Below, in pieces: positions 43,735 to 54,315 of a DNA stretch of 64,000 nucleotides. A model generated the notes under the pieces. The model did not search any database, was not told the origin of the DNA, and saw only the letters and a list, made by a program, of their open reading frames with translations. Numbering within the stretch: the first letter of the stretch is position 1; each line of letters begins with the position of its first letter. The position numbers were made by a program, and so were the translations under genes. The stretch comes from Botryosphaeria dothidea (taxonomy: Eukaryota; Ascomycota; Dothideomycetes; Botryosphaeriales; Botryosphaeriaceae), in contig WWBZ02000051.1 in assembly GCA_011503125.2 (NCBI GenBank), forward strand, positions 2,418,001 through 2,482,000, in the 5' to 3' direction.

Positions 43735-45165
43735 TTATTTCTCATTTGCGGCCCGTAATTGAGCGTTTTTACTCGCTAAAAGTACAGCACTATGCATTGC
43801 CATTTGGCAGCCTTTAAGAAGCTGATTTACCGCACGATCTGTTGGCGTTGGTGGGCTCTGTGTACGCCGCTTAAGGAGGTCCTTAAGTAGCGCAGCCTGG
43901 CGCTCTAAATCCACGATAGTATGCGGTGTTTTAGACTGCCACTGAGTGTTGGTGGGTGCAGGTACTAGTAACGGTGTTCGGAGCGTGATTTGAAGCCGTG
44001 ACAGTACTTGTTCTGAGTCCAGTGGTACAAGCCCTATTGCCATAAAGCCGCTACGGATATTATCCGTAGATAGGGCCTCTATACGGGCTTGTTTATATAT
44101 TGAAAGGAACTCAGGCTTGTCGACGTGGTTGATGCCAAGCCTTACATTTTCGGCGACGAGACGGCGGTACGCGGCCTTTAGAGGCGAAAAACAACCCACA
44201 TCAAGAGGCTGTAGAAGGTGTGATGAATAAGCAGGCATACAGAGGGTAATAATTGACCGTTCTGCGCAAAATTGATCGAATTTAGGCGTTGTATGGCTAC
44301 TATGGCCGTCAAGGATTAATAGCCGGTATGTATTAACCGTTCGAGGCGCTGTAATTGGGTCGAATACATTCCGAATCCATTCTAAACTAATTTCGTTCGT
44401 CGTCCAGCCGTTTTCGCTGAGGGTGATTACCCAATCGCGTGGGATATCATTATTTTCGTACTAGGTGGAGATATGAACCTTGCCCGCAAAGATAAGCATT
44501 AGAGGAAGCGACCAGCCGCGTGAATTGATACTTTCGATTGATGTTACCCACTCGCGGTCGCCTGGTTGTATTGTTACAGGTCTGCCGCGTCGGTCTGATC
44601 TTGTAACAACGCGTGTTGTTCCAATAATACCCATTGTATAGCCAATCTCATCGAAGTTGTAGATATCGTCAGGTACAATGCCATATTTGCGCACCGTATT
44701 ACTAACAAGCCGGAACCAATCCCGTAATTTAACTGGATCTTCACATTGGGCCCTCTAGTAGTCATATTTACGCGTATATTTTGCTTTTAGCTCGGGGCGG
44801 CGGTTAATAAAGTTGCGAGGCCAGTTCTTTCCAATCGAGGCTAACGCTAAAGCTACGCGTTGTTTGAGCAATAATTCAGCCGCCTCACGTACGGCACAAA
44901 TTCTTGGTGAGTAGCCGCGTTCGTCCATCGATATGATCCATTGTACGAGGGCTTGCTCTTCGGTTTCGGTAAGCTTGTGGTTGTTTGCGCGTGTTTCGGT
45001 GCGTGCAGCGCGTCCGTGAATGCGATCGTGAAGACTCGAACTTGGCACACTGTAGAGCCGTGCGGCAGCTCGGCCGCTTGAAACCTGGCTTTTGCGAAGG
45101 GCTTGAATCGCGAGAAGTTTACGGCCCTCTTGTTGGGCCTTTGCGGCCCGTCTTTGGGCTGGCAT
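43735..45165 (-). pseudogene. Fot1/pogo transposase with two in-frame TAG stops
   Basis: One reading frame of 476 codons (45165 to TAA at 43735), interrupted by TAG at 44755-44757 (codon 137) and 44461-44463 (codon 235). N-terminal part: psq/CENP-B-type helix-turn-helix DNA binding (ALRKSQVSSGRAAARLYSVP, then LTETEEQALVQWIISMDERG). Catalytic part: DDE_1 domain with IYNFDEIGYTMG (first Asp), RLLILDGHSSH (second Asp) and HLLQPLDVGCFSPLKAAYRR (third Asp). The reading frame continues without shift on both sides of each stop, so these are point changes. Both fit C-to-T change in a CpA context (CAG to TAG on this strand; TGG to TAG via the other strand), as in repeat-induced point mutation. The description is of the broken copy only. 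Confidence 0.9.
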
Positions 45166-45191
45166 AAGGTGGTGAATCTGGTGTGTCTGAT

Positions 45192-45238
45192 GCGCGTGTC
45201 CGACTCGCTTGTGTGTCCGACTCGCTTGTGGATTACGT
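45192..45238 (-). repeat. Right TIR of the Fot1-like element
   Basis: Inverted copy of the left end, ending GGATTACGT before the TA duplication. It has the same duplicated 17-bp motif. Confidence 0.9.
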
Positions 45239-45240
45239 TA

Positions 45241-46865
45241 ATGCAATACATCGTGTTACGTGATAATTTCAAATGACTCATCTAGGTTAAGGATAAAACT
45301 GATGAGGGAGAAAAGAAAAGTGCTCATTGCGGCCTGGTTTTCCGTTTTAAGGCTAAACTTCGCAATCCTTTTTTAGAAGGTGGGGAAGTGGGGAAAACAC
45401 TTCGACTGTCTCAGCTGGGCAAACGACATATAGTTTACCTTGACCTGTAAGAGTCAGTATTCGCGGTAGGCGGTGATTTCGGATGCCATAAGAGATTTCA
45501 GGATATTGTGGAGCCGAAGGGAGTCGGCTCTACACCACGGCTAAAGCGAGGTGAAGTCTTTACCAATATCATCATTCGGCGTCTCATCAAACCAATGGAA
45601 GCAGATCTTCATTTCAAATTGCTCTCAAACTCTGAGCTCCAACATATTTCTGTTTCCTTCTCGATTGCGGACTTCCTGCCTGATTTAGCATCCGCAATTT
45701 TCGATCATTACCTGGGTAGCAGCGTATGCCATGATGAGATTCCGTGACAGACAAGCAGTTTCATGTTCTGTTATTATTTCCACAGGAGCTCCACTCGCCT
45801 TCTCGGAGAGCATTTCTGAGCCTCATATCGATGTTTGATTTTGCGCTTGATGCCGAACTAAGATCTTAGTGAGATACCAAGTTCCACCTACAAGAAACCC
45901 TCCTAATCGCTGATAAGATTCCCGGTAACGGCGAAGCCTCAATATTCGGCGGACACTGCATGATGACGGCTGCCACGGCTCCTTTCTTGGGTGTAATGCA
46001 GTAACAGAAAGGAAATTCATGCGGCTATGAAGAAATAAGACATGTAAGTGCGGCGCCCTCGTGAGAGCCTCGCAGGAGAAGGTTCCGTGATGCTTTTTCT
46101 CTTCATCCGCACTCTGATATGTTCCAAAATTCTAAGAAAGCCTTCTGCGCATTAACTGCCAGTTTAAAGTAGAACTGATTTACCACCTGGCTTGATCAAG
46201 CCCCTTCGTGTCCCATCATAACCCCCACTGTCGAAGATTTCAGGAGTTGCATCGACATATTATCCGCTGATGGCGTTCCCATAGAGTTCTCCATTTCGTT
46301 TAAAAACGTTCGCCTTCGTTGGATACGCCGTGTCTCATCAGCTTGTCATCACACGCGGGATATCTTGCACAACCAATCGTTGGATCAGGGAATGGTCGGC
46401 CCAGGTGAGTAAGCTCCCCGATCCGGCCAGGATAGTAAAATTTAGTTTCATCAAGGTCACGGAGATTTCCTTACTGGCAGCAGACACAATAATTCCTCTC
46501 ACAATTACGCGTAAGATGTATGTTTTTATGGTGTGCTGTCCCGGGGAATAAAGGTCTGATCTCGTAAGCCTATCCAGGTCGCCCCTACCATTCTCTGCTA
46601 GCAAAAAGACTAATAGCTCAAATGCCGCAATTGGCGTGCATAGGTAGCATAGGCTTTGTTGCCCCAGAGCTTGATGGGCCCACTCAGCTGAGAGGCAAAT
46701 GATAGATTTACGGCTAAAAGTAGACCTCAAGTGTCTTCTGGGACGCGCAGTGCTTTATTCTCATTCTCGCAACCGTTGCCAATTATATATTTTTTTACGT
46801 CACTGCGTGAATACTCGTATTCTCCAGCCCAACAAACTAAAAACATGACGTTTCTTTGAAGGGCA
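45241..46865. other. AT-rich gene-poor island, right part
   Basis: No gene is recognised between the transposon and the aldehyde dehydrogenase. Short open frames on both strands lack family signatures or coherent splice sites. Confidence 0.4.
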
Positions 46866-48487
46866 TCAAAGCCTACTCCCCATGTTGATGTGCACGGCTT
46901 TGACTTGCGTGTAGGCTTCCAATCCGGCCTCTCCAAGCTCCCGGCCAACACCACTTTGCTTCACACCACCAAATGGCATCCTATTCATCTGTTTAGCTCC
47001 CGTGATGTTCTGCGGAGAAAGTGGGGCTCACCTGTAATCGCAGTCGTTGCTGCTGTTCACCCAAACGGTACCACTCTCAATCTCCCTTGCTACTCGGGTA
47101 GCTCTCTCCAGGTCCTTTGTGAAAACTGCCGATCCAAGACCATACGACGTGTTGTTTGCTAGTCTCAAAGCCTCTTCTTCATTCTTGAACTTTCCAATCA
47201 CGACGAATGGGCCGAAGACCTCCTCCTGATAAATGGCCATCTGCTCCGTCACGTCAGTGAAGATGGTTGGGGCGACGAAGTAGCCCTTGCCGCTCGACGT
47301 CGCCTCCTTCAGCGGCTCACCACCCGCCACCAGAGTGGCGCCCTCCTCCTTCCCTATCTCGGCGTACTTCAACACTCTCTCGTACTGCTGCTTCGTGACC
47401 TGCGGCCCCTGGAACGTCTTCTCATCAAACGGATCCCCGACCACGCTCACCTTCTCCACCGTGTCCCTGAACGCCTTGACAAAGTCCTCATACGCGTCCT
47501 CCTGCACGAAGATCCTGCTCGTCGCGCTGCACACCTGGCCCTGATTCGCCATGATGCCCACGTGCGTCCACTTCGCCGCCTGATCCAGATCCGCATCCGC
47601 AAACACCAACGCGGGACTCTTCCCGCCCGTCTCGAGCGTGACGTTCTTCAGCGTGCCGGCGGCGGCCTCCATGATGCGGCGCGCCGTCGCCGTCGAGCCC
47701 GTGAAAGCGACCTTGTCGACGTCCGGGTGGCCGGCCAGCGCGGCGCCCGCCTCGGCGCCCAGCCCGTTCACGACGTTGACGACGCCCGGCGGGAAGCCGG
47801 CCTCCCTGATGCACGCGGCCAGCACGAGCGCCGACAGCGGCGTCTGCTCCGCCGGCTTGAGCACGACCGCGTTTCCGCACGCCAGCGCGGGGCCGAGCTT
47901 CCACGCGGCCATGCTGAGCGGGTAGTTCCAGGGGATGATCTGGCCGACGACGCCGACGGGCTGGCGCAGCGTGTACGCGAACTTGGCGGGGCCGGTCGGG
48001 ACGGTCTGGCCGGCGACCTTGTCGGCCCAGCCGGCGTAGTAGCGGATGGTGTTGAAGGCCTCGGGCAGGTCGTCGGCGTGGGTGACGGCATACGGCTTGC
48101 CATTGTCCCACGTGTCGATGGTCGCGAACAGGTGCCGCTTCGCCTCGATCAGCGCGGCCAGCTTGAGCATCAGGTTGCCGCGGTCCGTCGGGTCCATGTC
48201 CTTCCAGGCGGGCGATTTGAGGGCGGCGCGGGCGGCGCGCACGGCGGCGTCGATGTCGGCGGCGCCGCCGGCGTGGACGGAGGTGATTTCGTTTTCGGTG
48301 CTGAGGTGGGTGTTGGTAAGTTTGTCTTGCTTTGAGTTGAGGTTCTGAAGGAGGCTTACGCAGGGTCTATGGAGGGGATCTTCTTTCCCGATTGGGACGG
48401 GACGAATTCATTGTTGATGAAGAGGCCCAGCGGCTGGGTGTACTTGAGGCCGTTCGGCGCGGTGAGGTCGGTGAAGAGGTCGGACAT
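46866..48487 (-). CDS. NAD(P)+-dependent aldehyde dehydrogenase
   Basis: Three minus-strand exons (48487-48360, 48300-47032, 46980-46866; introns 59 and 51 nt) encode 503 residues, the usual ALDH length. It oxidises aldehydes to acids and is probably cytosolic, as no presequence is seen. Signatures: [20 protein letters not shown] (cofactor site), [14 protein letters not shown] (Rossmann GSTxxG), the general-base Glu in [10 protein letters not shown], the catalytic Cys in [28 protein letters not shown] and the C-terminal [20 protein letters not shown]. The last intron acceptor is the AATAG before GATGCC; an earlier CAG would bring an immediate stop. It resembles the fungal AldA/ALD5-type broad-substrate enzymes. 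Codon usage is strongly GC-biased, in contrast to the AT-rich island next to it. Confidence 0.93.
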
Positions 48488-49114
48488 TTTGGATCAATCT
48501 TCACGGCATGCAACGGCCGCCGCGACGCTCGACTCTATGTATGCGCGGCTCAAGAGGCCAAAAGTGGCGGGCGCGATGGTCGGGCTGGCGGTGCGAAAGC
48601 GGAGGGCTCGCATAGACCTTCCGGAAGGGCGCAGGCAGGCGTCGGGTAGGTCGCTCGTCGCTGCCCCACGCTCCTTATCTCTCACGGAGGCTTTCCGGCC
48701 ACAAAGCCGTCTGTCTCGTCACCCCAACACCAGAAGAACCCGCATGCATCCAGTCAGTCATGTGCCCGCTCCCCTGTCGTCTGCTGCTCCGCGACACGTC
48801 CTGCCCTCGAACGCCGTTAACGCCTTCCAAGCTCGCCTGAGCGTCGACAGTAAGGCCGTCGGCTCTCCTTGAAATGTGTCCCCTCTCCAGCGTGTCGCCT
48901 CCTACCCCGCAGCCCGCCCAGGCAGCTATCCACTTCGCGTTCCACCCCACCATCTCGCCCACAGCCAATTACTCCGAGGATACATCGAGAAGCTTTTCGC
49001 CCGCCCAGGATTATCTGTGCTTTCTGACACGTACACACTCGCGCAGTGCACAAACCCTTCCGCCCCGCCGTCGCCCAACACCACCAGCTACAGCCGCGCC
49101 CCGCCGCCGCACAG
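48488..49114. other. Intergenic, divergent from the aldehyde dehydrogenase
   Basis: Promoter side of the aldehyde dehydrogenase gene. C-rich sequence after about 48870 may be the leader, or an unseen first exon, of the small gene at 49115. Confidence 0.4.
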
Positions 49115-49276
49115 ATGGAGCAGCTCGTGCTCGAGCTGTTCGACGGCCAGAAGGTCGCCTGGATGATGATCGCAGAGCCGCTGCAGCGCCTCTACGAGCT
49201 CGACGTCAGCAGCGCCGTCGTGTTGGGAATACTCCAGGATCACGGTCGCGTCAAAAAGACTGTTTGGTGGGATTGA
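49115..49276 (+). CDS. Very small protein or last exon of unknown gene
   Basis: A 53-codon frame starting MEQLVLELFDGQKVAWMMIA and ending GRVKKTVWWD. Codons are strongly biased to C or G at the third position for most of its length, as in real genes of this genome. The product looks like a compact amphipathic helical protein. The ATG follows CCGCACAG, so it may instead be the start of a last exon after an upstream intron. In-frame sequence upstream is open for another 23 codons but has no ATG. No family is recognised. Confidence 0.4.
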   Translation: MEQLVLELFDGQKVAWMMIAEPLQRLYELDVSSAVVLGILQDHGRVKKTVWWD

Positions 49277-49576
49277 TAAAAAAAGAAAACCAGAAAAGCC
49301 GCTACGGAGTGACATGCTGTCAACAAGGTCCCCTTTTTCGTTTGTTTGACATATTACCACACCAGCCAATTGTCATCGTCATGCAAATTCATCCCTTTTT
49401 TCCACAACCGGCCGTTCCTCCTGCTCATAGGTGCGTGCTGATACAGCAGGTTCGGTAAAGAATAGGAAAGCCCAAATTGACATCTGGGTCCGCAACTTTG
49501 CCCATTTTATGCACCTTGTCGTCCGAGGCAATTTAGGTGGATGCATTCCCGTCCCATAGGCCGTTTTTCCCAAGCA

Positions 49577-50032
49577 TCACGCCGTCGCCCCGTTCCTCGA
49601 CGGGCTGGCCGTCCTTGACGCTCCCGTGCTGGAGAACCCCCACGGGTCGCTCTTCTCGACCGTCTTGTCCCGCAGCCACACCTGATACCAATCCCGCTTC
49701 ATGTGGTCGGAGAGGTTGTTGTCGTGGGGGGCGCCATGCCACGACTGCTGCGCCGACGAGGTTGCGGAGGAGCTGAGGTCTGACGTGGTCGACGTACTGA
49801 GGTCTGCGGCCGACGACGAGAGGTCCGCCGAGCTGGTGAGGTCTATTGCACGCTCAGCCTCATCTTCCTCCCACTCAATGACGACGAACTCGTCTTCGGT
49901 GTACGTATCTGAAGCTGCGTAGGACGACAGCGATGGCGCCTGATGGTAGTGCTCCTTGTCGGGGGGCGGCGATGAGGGTGCGTTGGTGAGGTTGTGCGGT
50001 GTGTTCGCTGACGTGTCCCCGTCCCTTTGCAT
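49577..50032 (-). CDS. Small Ser/Asp-rich protein, unknown function
   Basis: A single exon of 151 residues from the first in-frame ATG (MQRDGDTSANTPHNL); the open frame upstream of it has no ATG. The protein is hydrophilic and mostly disordered, with an acidic stretch (YTEDEFVVIEWEEDEAERAI), a run of (D)LSS(S)A repeats and a more ordered, aromatic-rich C-terminal segment (HMKRDWYQVWLRDKTVEKSD, PWGFSSTG). The conserved-looking tail suggests a real gene with a binding motif. No signal peptide or membrane helix, and no homologue recognised. Confidence 0.55.
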   Translation of the reverse strand: MQRDGDTSANTPHNLTNAPSSPPPDKEHYHQAPSLSSYAASDTYTEDEFVVIEWEEDEAERAIDLTSSADLSSSAADLSTSTTSDLSSSATSSAQQSWHGAPHDNNLSDHMKRDWYQVWLRDKTVEKSDPWGFSSTGASRTASPSRNGATA

Positions 50033-50498
50033 GGCTGTGTCGGTGAGAAACAAAGATTCTCAGTGAAGAGCGTCGATGAGAGGCAGTCGAAATGTATTGA
50101 AGCACGCTCGAGGTTCAAGAAATATTTGTCATTGGGGGTTGTGGTTGTGGTTGCTGGTGAGGCGAGAAGTGTTGATGGTTTGGGACTGTTGTGGATTTTT
50201 ATAGAGGGTGACGCAAGAACGCCAAAGTGTCGTGATAAGACCATCCCCCTAACCCCGCACCCTGCATATGCTCCTTGAGAGTGTCTCCCGATCCGCTCGT
50301 GCCGATGCGGAGAACCCTAGCAGCTAATCCCGCATCACAAGATAATTTAGGTAATTCGTACGACTTGGTGTGGCGGACAGTTTTGTTTGTTGGGGATGCC
50401 GTGCAGCGGAGATGGCTCAGTGTGCCAATCTCTCAACAATCCCCAGCGGCGGGTGTGGGCGGTAAGCAGGACTGGACAGAACAGAGATACGAGCCTTA

Positions 50499-51117
50499 TC
50501 AGACTTGATCGGCGCCGTCCTGCGGGTCGCGCAGTAGCGGCAGGACGAGCCTGTGGCAGAGCGGGCAGTAGTAATGGCCCCGGGACACCCAGCTGTCCAG
50601 ACACGCTGTGTGAAATACATGCGAGCAGGGGAGATCCCTGATCTCGTCCTTTTTGTCTACCATGTCCAGGCATATGGCGCTTTAGGCGGGGGAGGAAAGG
50701 GTAGGTCAGCAACAGCCGCACACCACTCCGCTGCGAGGGAGCCCTTGGCAAACAGAACTCACCATATCGCATTGTCGAAAACGTGCGAGGAGGCTTTCTG
50801 CAGCTGCAGTTCTAGCCAGGCTCCATACAGCATGGACGGCGCGGAGCCGTCCAGCATGCTCATGACATCCTGCGGACAATAGCCGTCTTCGGCCACGGAC
50901 TGCACCACAGGGACACTAGAACCCGATGCGGGGAGGCAGTGTAAGCGAAGGAGTCGAGCAGCAGGGGGCTGGGCGAACAGCTTGTCGCAAGAGGGATATG
51001 ATTGAGGCACACCCACAAAAGCACGGAGAGGAAGAAGAGGAACACCAAGGCTGCGGGGATGACGGCTAGGAGCACTCGAGCGACGGGGTGCTCGATTAGG
51101 CTGGGATCATCATCCAT
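50499..51117 (-). CDS. Membrane-anchored RING-H2 finger protein (putative E3 ligase)
   Basis: Three minus-strand exons (51117-51013, 50968-50763, 50679-50499; introns 44 and 83 nt) give 163 residues. An N-terminal transmembrane helix (VARVLLAVIPAALVFLFFLS) is followed by a short linker and a C-terminal RING-H2 finger. The finger reads CAICLDMVDKKDEIRDLPCS then HVFHTACLDSWVSRGHYYCP and LC, which gives a C-x2-C...C-x-H-x2-H-x2-C...C-x2-C ligand set. The first RING cysteine is created by the second splice junction (TG|C). Small membrane RING-H2 proteins act as ubiquitin ligases on membrane or secretory substrates. The first intron is short with a GTGTGC donor, so the linker sequence is less certain than the RING. 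Confidence 0.8.
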
Positions 51118-53025
51118 TTTTGGGCTTGCAAGGGGCTCACGTCGAGAGGGGAAAACAACAGTATCCGCTGGGGTGATGGAAGAACAATAATAGACTCTGG
51201 AGGGAGCGAGGAAGCGCAGCGAGCTGGTTTTCTTGTAGGAATGCTGTTGTCGCAACCGTAGAAACGGATGGATCATTTTGAAGGAGGGCGGTCACGCGAA
51301 CGGGAGATCAGCCGACATCGTCTCACATTTCTCGAATAAACAGCGCATACCTCGCATATGCGACGAACTGTGTGAGCAGAGGGGAAATGGAAATTGCGGG
51401 GAAAGAGGGAGGGAGGGAGGACATGGGCCCAAGGCTTGCATGCCGTCAACAATACATCGTCCTCCTAATGCACGTCGAGACGGAAGAGGAGAGCGTTTCG
51501 TGATAAGGCTGTTGCGCCGTTCGTGAGGTGCCCCCGCCGATCGGCAAGTGGATCATCTGGGGAACGCCTCGCCAGCGCTCCCGATAAGCGGACGCTTCTC
51601 GAACCCGATAACGGTCAGGTCTAATGGTTTCAGCGTTCAGATTCAGACATGTCGCTGTGTGAAACTGACTTGGTTGACGTTCTGTGCAGCATCATGCCAT
51701 TGACATGCCATGTACCTTGCTGGGCCTTTTGTACAGATCAAACGTCGCTTCACATGTCAGACCACCCCTTCCTGTTGGTAGGCTTCGCTGAACCGAAGCC
51801 CTTGCCGATGCAAAAGGACACCAGTCTCGACGGACTCAGCCGCAATACGACCACTGGATCCATCTCAGCTCGCGCAAACCTTCTTATGTTTGCGCCACGG
51901 CTGCGGGTAGCCTTTCTTGAACGGCTCAAATTTCGACCTGCACCGTGACCCATCCCTGTCCTGTAGCTACCAAGATCAGGTTGTATTGCATTAGCAAGCG
52001 CATGAGCGGGGTGGAGTCCAGTAAACCTTTTGACGCACGCCTTCAAGGCGAATCAAGAACTTCATGTCTGGTGAATTCTCCAGGAGATGGCCATATAGTC
52101 GTACTAATTTCGGGCCCGGCATTCGTAGAACTTCAGACCTCCAGCTCGCCACCTTCCATGTTCCCTGGGTACATTCTTTGAGCACGATATGATGATCCTT
52201 GGTCATCAATCACAAAAATGCAACAATGACGATGTTGGAGAAGAATACGGGGTGCTTCTATTCCTGGGGAGGCGGTTCTTGGTTAGGCTCGGGCCGAGCA
52301 ATCCAGACGTCACCAAGCCCCTCTTTCCTACCTCCTTCCGGCCAGACTCCTTCCGACCTCTTCCACAATCGCCTCTTCATGGACCCAAACTTTCGAAATT
52401 ACCCTTTCTTCCACCTTCTTCTTGAGACAACATCAGTAGATCATACCAACAGTCATACCGATGCTGTGCAACCAACGCCGTCACAGGAGCTACGCGCTGT
52501 CGGCACCCAGCGACATGGAGTTCCACAGATGCTCGTTGCGTCCAGCGGATGTCCGCTGGTTGACGGGATGTAACCGTGACGCCAACGACGCCGCCAGGCG
52601 GATTGCTTTTGATCACCACTCTGCCGTTTCCCCGCGTATTCTGGAACGGTGGCTGGTGGAGCGCCTGTGGGGTCGTCCTTAGCGTCAATGATCGACGAGC
52701 ATGTGTCTTAGATCGGGCAGGGAAGATGCAGGTGGTGGCGGGTACGAGCTGCCGTGTAGAGCTTTAGCCTAGATCCGCCAACCTATTTTCTGCTTCACTC
52801 CAGGAATTGGCGTACTGCTGTACCAATGACCACGGGACGGGGCCAAGCATTTTCCCCCTCGTATTCATCATGCCTTGCAGCTGCATTTCTCCAAGATCAT
52901 GGGACAGACCACAGCTATAAGAATCCCTACCAAACCCTGCCACTCACAGATTCATCATCGAGCAAGCAATCCTCGAGGCAGACAAAAAGACAACATCAAA
53001 GATACGCAAACCACCGACCATCAAA
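51118..53025. other. 1.9-kb intergenic interval
   Basis: No gene is recognised. A TATA-like CTATAAGA at 52914-52921, about 110 bp before the next start codon, probably serves the PhiA-like gene, whose leader is the A/C-rich stretch 52940-53025. The rest shows no repeats or coding signatures. Confidence 0.45.
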
Positions 53026-53772
53026 ATGCAGCTCACCACCGTATTGGTCAACCTTGTACTGGCCACCCTCTCCTCCACCGCTCCCGCCCCTCAATGCTGC
53101 GGCCTTCCACCACCGCAGTGCTGTGAGGTCCCCGAACCACCACCACCACCTCCTCCTCCTCCTCCGTGCGGAAGTCCAGTACCCAACCCCAATCCCAGGC
53201 CGTATCCAAACCCGAATCCAAATCCAAATCCAAATCCGATTCCAAACCCGATTCCAAACCCCAACCCTCCCGCCGCTGCCACCAACCGCACCTTCGGCAT
53301 CATGGCCCTCCGCTCCGCCTCGCCCATCCACTTCCTCTCCGTCGTCGCTACGCAGTCCGGCCTGCAGCTCGGCAAGAAGCAAGACGCCGCCTGCGACAAG
53401 CCGTCCGACTACGCGACCTTCCTGCTGGACAACTCAACTGCCAAGCTCTTCCTCTACGACGGGCCCAAGAGCTCGTACCAGCAGCTCTACACCGACCGCA
53501 GCGGCATGGGCCAGGGCGTCCTGCAGTACACCCGCACCCGCGACCAGACACTCAATCCCAACAGGATTGAGACCACTGGGTTTGTTGTTCCCAAGGACTC
53601 GCCGGACCTGCAGTTCAAGGACGTCGGCTTCCTCGCTTGTCCCGGCACGGGTGACATCTGGAGCGTGTGGCTGGATGCGGGTGTGGCGAACCCAGGTGGC
53701 ATCACTGGGTGCTTGGGCTTCTCCGCGAGGGCTGTGGATACCACAGATCCCGTTGCGTGTGTTTACACCTGA
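53026..53772 (+). CDS. PhiA-like secreted cell wall protein with Pro/Asn repeats
   Basis: Single exon, 248 residues. The N-terminus MQLTTVLVNLVLATLSSTAPA is a signal peptide. A Cys/Pro segment (two CC pairs), a run of ten prolines and then NPNP/NPIP dipeptide repeats (about residues 55-82) form an extended stalk. The C-terminal ~155 residues resemble the fungal PhiA-type wall domain: FGIMALRSASPIHFLSVVAT, ATFLLDNSTAKLFLYDGP, YTDRSGMGQGVLQYT and GFLACPGTGDIWSVWLDAG. PhiA is a wall protein needed for phialide and conidium formation in Aspergillus. Here the stalk is an unusual addition. Expect an extracellular, possibly sporulation-related protein; the specific role is inference. Confidence 0.75.
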   Translation: MQLTTVLVNLVLATLSSTAPAPQCCGLPPPQCCEVPEPPPPPPPPPPCGSPVPNPNPRPYPNPNPNPNPNPIPNPIPNPNPPAAATNRTFGIMALRSASPIHFLSVVATQSGLQLGKKQDAACDKPSDYATFLLDNSTAKLFLYDGPKSSYQQLYTDRSGMGQGVLQYTRTRDQTLNPNRIETTGFVVPKDSPDLQFKDVGFLACPGTGDIWSVWLDAGVANPGGITGCLGFSARAVDTTDPVACVYT

Positions 53773-54315
53773 GGTGGCTGATCGGTGAAGGCTCGGCTGC
53801 AAGGGATGGCATTGGAGAAAAAAAGAAAAAAAGAGAAACATCCCGAATCGAAGGAATGGGCGGAAAAGCACTGCTTGTATTCTAATGGAAAATTCTCTTA
53901 TGGAAATAGTGATGTATAATGTACTTACGATCCTTTCGAATGAAATATCATTTCTTCCTCGCAACGATATATGGCTATGGTGCAATATTGTGCTAATGCG
54001 AACGCTACAAACTGAAAGGGAAAAAAACGATGCCTATAACTGATTTTCGGATATCGACTACAAGTTGATAATTCTCATCGCTTCCTCCCGCTCCTCATCG
54101 GGTGGCGCCCCTGCGTGGCTGCCTAACTTCACATGAAGAAGTGAGCAGGTAGTCAGTGGCTGGGCTCCTGAGACGATGCAACAGGGCACAAGTAACAAGC
54201 AATACAAAAATACATATCAAAGCCAATGCTGGTTTCATTGCGTGGAGCTATCCTTTGTATGTAGGTTTTGGCGTGACAACGACAGCTGTACGATCAAGTG
54301 ATCACATCACAGTAT
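53773..54315. other. Convergent intergenic region
   Basis: 3' sides of the PhiA-like and SDR genes. A-rich stretch at 53817-53840; no gene seen. Confidence 0.4.

Larger units (their letters stand above)
43403..45238 (-). mobile_element. Complete Fot1/pogo-type DNA transposon (1836 bp)
   Basis: The element is bounded by perfect terminal inverted repeats of about 47 bp and TA target duplications (43401-43402 and 45239-45240). Each end starts ACGTAATCC and then carries a 17-bp motif, ACAAGCGAGTCGGACAC, twice in tandem, followed by GCGC. The body holds one transposase frame on the minus strand. Size, TA target, TIR length and transposase type all fit the Fot1/pogo branch of Tc1/mariner. The transposase carries two TAG codons, so this copy is probably non-autonomous, though its ends look intact and could be mobilised in trans. 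Confidence 0.92.

Noticed and set aside
47562..48335. 257-codon plus-strand frame opposite the aldehyde dehydrogenase
   Set aside because: It mirrors the strongly biased ALDH exon and has no family features.
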